The notes under the pieces were generated by a model that made no database searches, was not told the DNA's origin, and saw nothing but the letters and a program-made list of their open reading frames with translations. Both the position numbers and the translations under genes were made by a program. A stretch of DNA of 64,000 bases from the NCBI RefSeq assembly GCF_026153295.1, contig NZ_CP110615.1, positions 558,001-622,000 of the forward strand. The letters are read 5' to 3'. Origin of the DNA: Rhodococcus antarcticus. GTDB lineage: Bacteria; Actinomycetota; Actinomycetes; Mycobacteriales; Mycobacteriaceae. Of this stretch, positions 62,672 to 64,000 are shown piece by piece; the first letter of the stretch is position 1; each line of letters opens with the position of its first letter.

Positions 62672-62980
62672 TCGGTCACCAGTGCAGACGGGACGAGGAT
62701 CGGGTTCCTCACGTGCCGGGAGGGTCCCGCCCTGCTGATGATCCACAGGGGCATGCGCAGCTCCACGCGCTGGGCTCCGGTGTGGCCTCGGCTGGCCGGA
62801 CGGTTCCAGGTGACGGCGATGGATCGTCGTGGGAGGGCCTCGAGCGCGGATGCCGAGCGCTACTCCCTCGAGGTGGAGTACGAGGACGTCATCGCTGTCG
62901 CCGAGCACCTCTCAGCGCGTCAGGGAACCCCGATCACCGTGTTCGGGCACAGCTACGGCGCGGTGTGCGCGCTCGTCGAT
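62672..62980 (+). pseudogene. 5' fragment of an alpha/beta hydrolase gene
   Basis: The frame encodes TSADGTRIGFLTCREGPALL, then MIHRGMRSSTRWAPVWPRLA, DRRGRASSADAERYSLE and the nucleophile elbow VFGHSYGAVCAL, typical of the first half of a hydrolase. It then runs into antisense sequence of the neighbouring oxidoreductase gene at about 62975. The cap and the catalytic Asp/His are missing. No good start codon lies upstream. Confidence 0.65.
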
Positions 62981-63298
62981 CTGGGTTCCGAGTGTCTTCT
63001 CGAGAACCGGTCTGATCTTGGCCCGGGATCGCGGATGGGCCTCGGCGTAGCGTCCGAGCGAGGCGGTGGTGGCGTCGGGGTCGAGTCGTCGCGCAACCGC
63101 TGCGACAGGTGCGTGGCTGCCGAGGTGGACCCTCACGTGCGGGCTGGCTTCCACGTTGCGGAGCCACTGTGCCCGGCGACCAAATCCTGCGACTACGACG
63201 CAGCAGTCCGGGCTGGGACGGTCGACGACCTCCAGCACGACGTAGCGAGGCAGCCCCGAGCCCCTCCCGAACACCGCGCCGAGCCTGGCCCGGTACAT
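62912..63298 (-). CDS. truncated nitroreductase/deazaflavin (F420)-dependent oxidoreductase-like protein
   Basis: A 128-aa frame: YRARLGAVFGRGSGLPRYVV, LEVVDRPSPDCCVVVAGFG, RRAQWLRNVEASPHVRVHLG and ARRLDPDATTASLGRYAEAH. These match the split beta-barrel of F420-dependent (Ddn-like) oxidoreductases. About ten residues appear to be missing after VFG, and the C-terminus is replaced by sequence antisense to the hydrolase fragment. It is probably non-functional. Confidence 0.55.
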   Translation of the reverse strand: MYRARLGAVFGRGSGLPRYVVLEVVDRPSPDCCVVVAGFGRRAQWLRNVEASPHVRVHLGSHAPVAAVARRLDPDATTASLGRYAEAHPRSRAKIRPVLEKTLGTQIDERAHRAVAVPEHGDRGSLTR

Positions 63299-63713
63299 CC
63301 ATGCAGCACGGTGGCACCCGCCCGGGCGACCGAGCTCCGAGCCTCCACGACCTCAACCAACGCCGTTGTGGCGCGAGGCGCACCTGCCGTTGGTCCCGAG
63401 CTCCGTCGTCCCGCGGCTCGTACACGCCCGCCGGACCATCTCACGACGACCAGACCGGTCACTGATCGTCCACCGGTGTCCCACCGGCACCACCCAGCGG
63501 AACGTGCTGGAGAAGCCGTCCTCGGCACCAGCGCGACCTCGAACACTCGCACCGACTCATGCCGGCCGTTCCGGTCGCGCGGGTGACCAGGACCGCGAAC
63601 GCGGAGAGGCCGCCCACCGCGGTGGCGACGCGTCTCGCGCCAGCACCGTGCTGCGATCGGTGAGCGGTGATCGCCGTCCGCTGCCTGTCGGTGGGTGTGG
63701 ATAGGTTCGGCCG
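63299..63713 (+). other. 415-bp region without a convincing gene
   Basis: Frames are open on both strands but none has a recognisable domain. The right-hand edge contains the promoter of the DinB gene: TAGGTT (63702-63707) lies 6 nt before GTG 63714. The left part may be upstream remnant of the oxidoreductase gene. Confidence 0.4.
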
Positions 63714-64000
63714 GTGATGGACGTGATGGCCGGCCCGCTGCGGCGGTACCTGCAGCAGGGAAGGGACGCGATGGTGCGCGCGCTGGAGGGGCTGGACGAG
63801 TTCGACGCGCGGCGCCCGCTGACCCCGAGCGGCACGAACATCCTGGGGTTGGTCAAGCATCTCGTCGGAGTCGAGCGTTCGTACCTCGGTGCGTGCGTCG
63901 GTCGGCCGCCGGAGTTCACCCTGCCGTGGGAGGAGGACGGCTCGGTGTGGGACGGCGCCGACATGTGGGTGCGCGCCGAGGAGTCCCGCAGCTACATCGT
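63714..64000 (+). CDS. DinB/DUF664-family protein (3' end outside window)
   Basis: The first 95 residues of a DinB-fold protein: RRYLQQGRDAMVRALEGLDE and TNILGLVKHLVGVERSYLG, with the His of the metal triad in VKHLVGVE. It is cut by the window edge. GTG 63714 follows the -10 box TAGGTT by 6 nt; ATG 63717 is an alternative. Family members are often metal-dependent thiol transferases, some using mycothiol. Confidence 0.85.
   Translation, partial: MMDVMAGPLRRYLQQGRDAMVRALEGLDEFDARRPLTPSGTNILGLVKHLVGVERSYLGACVGRPPEFTLPWEEDGSVWDGADMWVRAEESRSYI

Overview
The window is a high-GC (roughly 70-74% by eye), gene-dense segment of an actinobacterial chromosome. The order ABC permeases-cdd-deoA-add-(Rv3311-like)-upp-pmmB-deoD recalls, from memory, the Rv3307-Rv3315c region of mycobacteria. 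Gene starts are often GTG, ATGA/GTGA overlaps are frequent, and many genes appear leaderless, with a TAnnnT-like -10 box 6-7 nt before the start codon. MeaB, ROK regulators, a PknB-type kinase and a GreA-like factor also fit. I cannot fix the genus.

Layout. 1-5.2 kb: end of a nucleoside ABC importer followed by cdd, deoA and add (nucleoside uptake and salvage). 5.2-19 kb: an acidic conserved protein, two degenerate aldehyde dehydrogenase-fold genes, upp, a MerR-aldo/keto reductase pair, a GreA-like factor, a threonine-aldolase-like enzyme, gdhA, gene debris, then pmmB and deoD. 19-24.2 kb: mutA-mutB-meaB, with a probable one-base indel at the mutA N-terminus. 24.2-33.1 kb: a full D-xylose system (binding protein, ATPase, permease, ROK regulator, xylA, xylB, second ROK regulator), with a strong hairpin between the binding protein and the ATPase. 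33.9-39.5 kb: an arsenic operon arsR-ACR3-arsC-arsM/arsD fusion-arsA, trailed by truncated arsC-like and HIT-like genes. 39.5-42.8 kb: uppP, an APC permease divergent from a PadR regulator with two matching operators, and a YrhK-like membrane protein.

42.9-48.1 kb is the most unusual part. It has an operon-like array of a DTE-type proton-pumping rhodopsin, a short upstream ORF, an MFS transporter and a phosphatidylserine-decarboxylase-family enzyme, divergent from a MarR regulator. A motif in the MarR promoter recurs in front of a hemerythrin-like gene. 48.1-49.3 kb encodes a cobalt-type nitrile hydratase/thiocyanate hydrolase-like enzyme whose beta subunit is split into two genes. 49.7-54.3 kb holds a secreted TIM-barrel protein and a two-component cluster with one canonical histidine kinase, one kinase-like protein lacking the phospho-acceptor His, a kinase-less sensor paralogue and a NarL-type regulator.

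54.6-64 kb: an MFS transporter coupled to a 52-codon PhoU-like fragment; a MerR/HspR-like gene beside an hsp20 gene split by an IS3-family element (5-bp target duplication); an IS256-family element (8-bp duplication) just behind a receptor Ser/Thr kinase; a junction of two truncated genes (alpha/beta hydrolase and F420-type oxidoreductase); and the start of a DinB/DUF664 gene running off the end. The last 10 kb therefore shows clear recent rearrangement.
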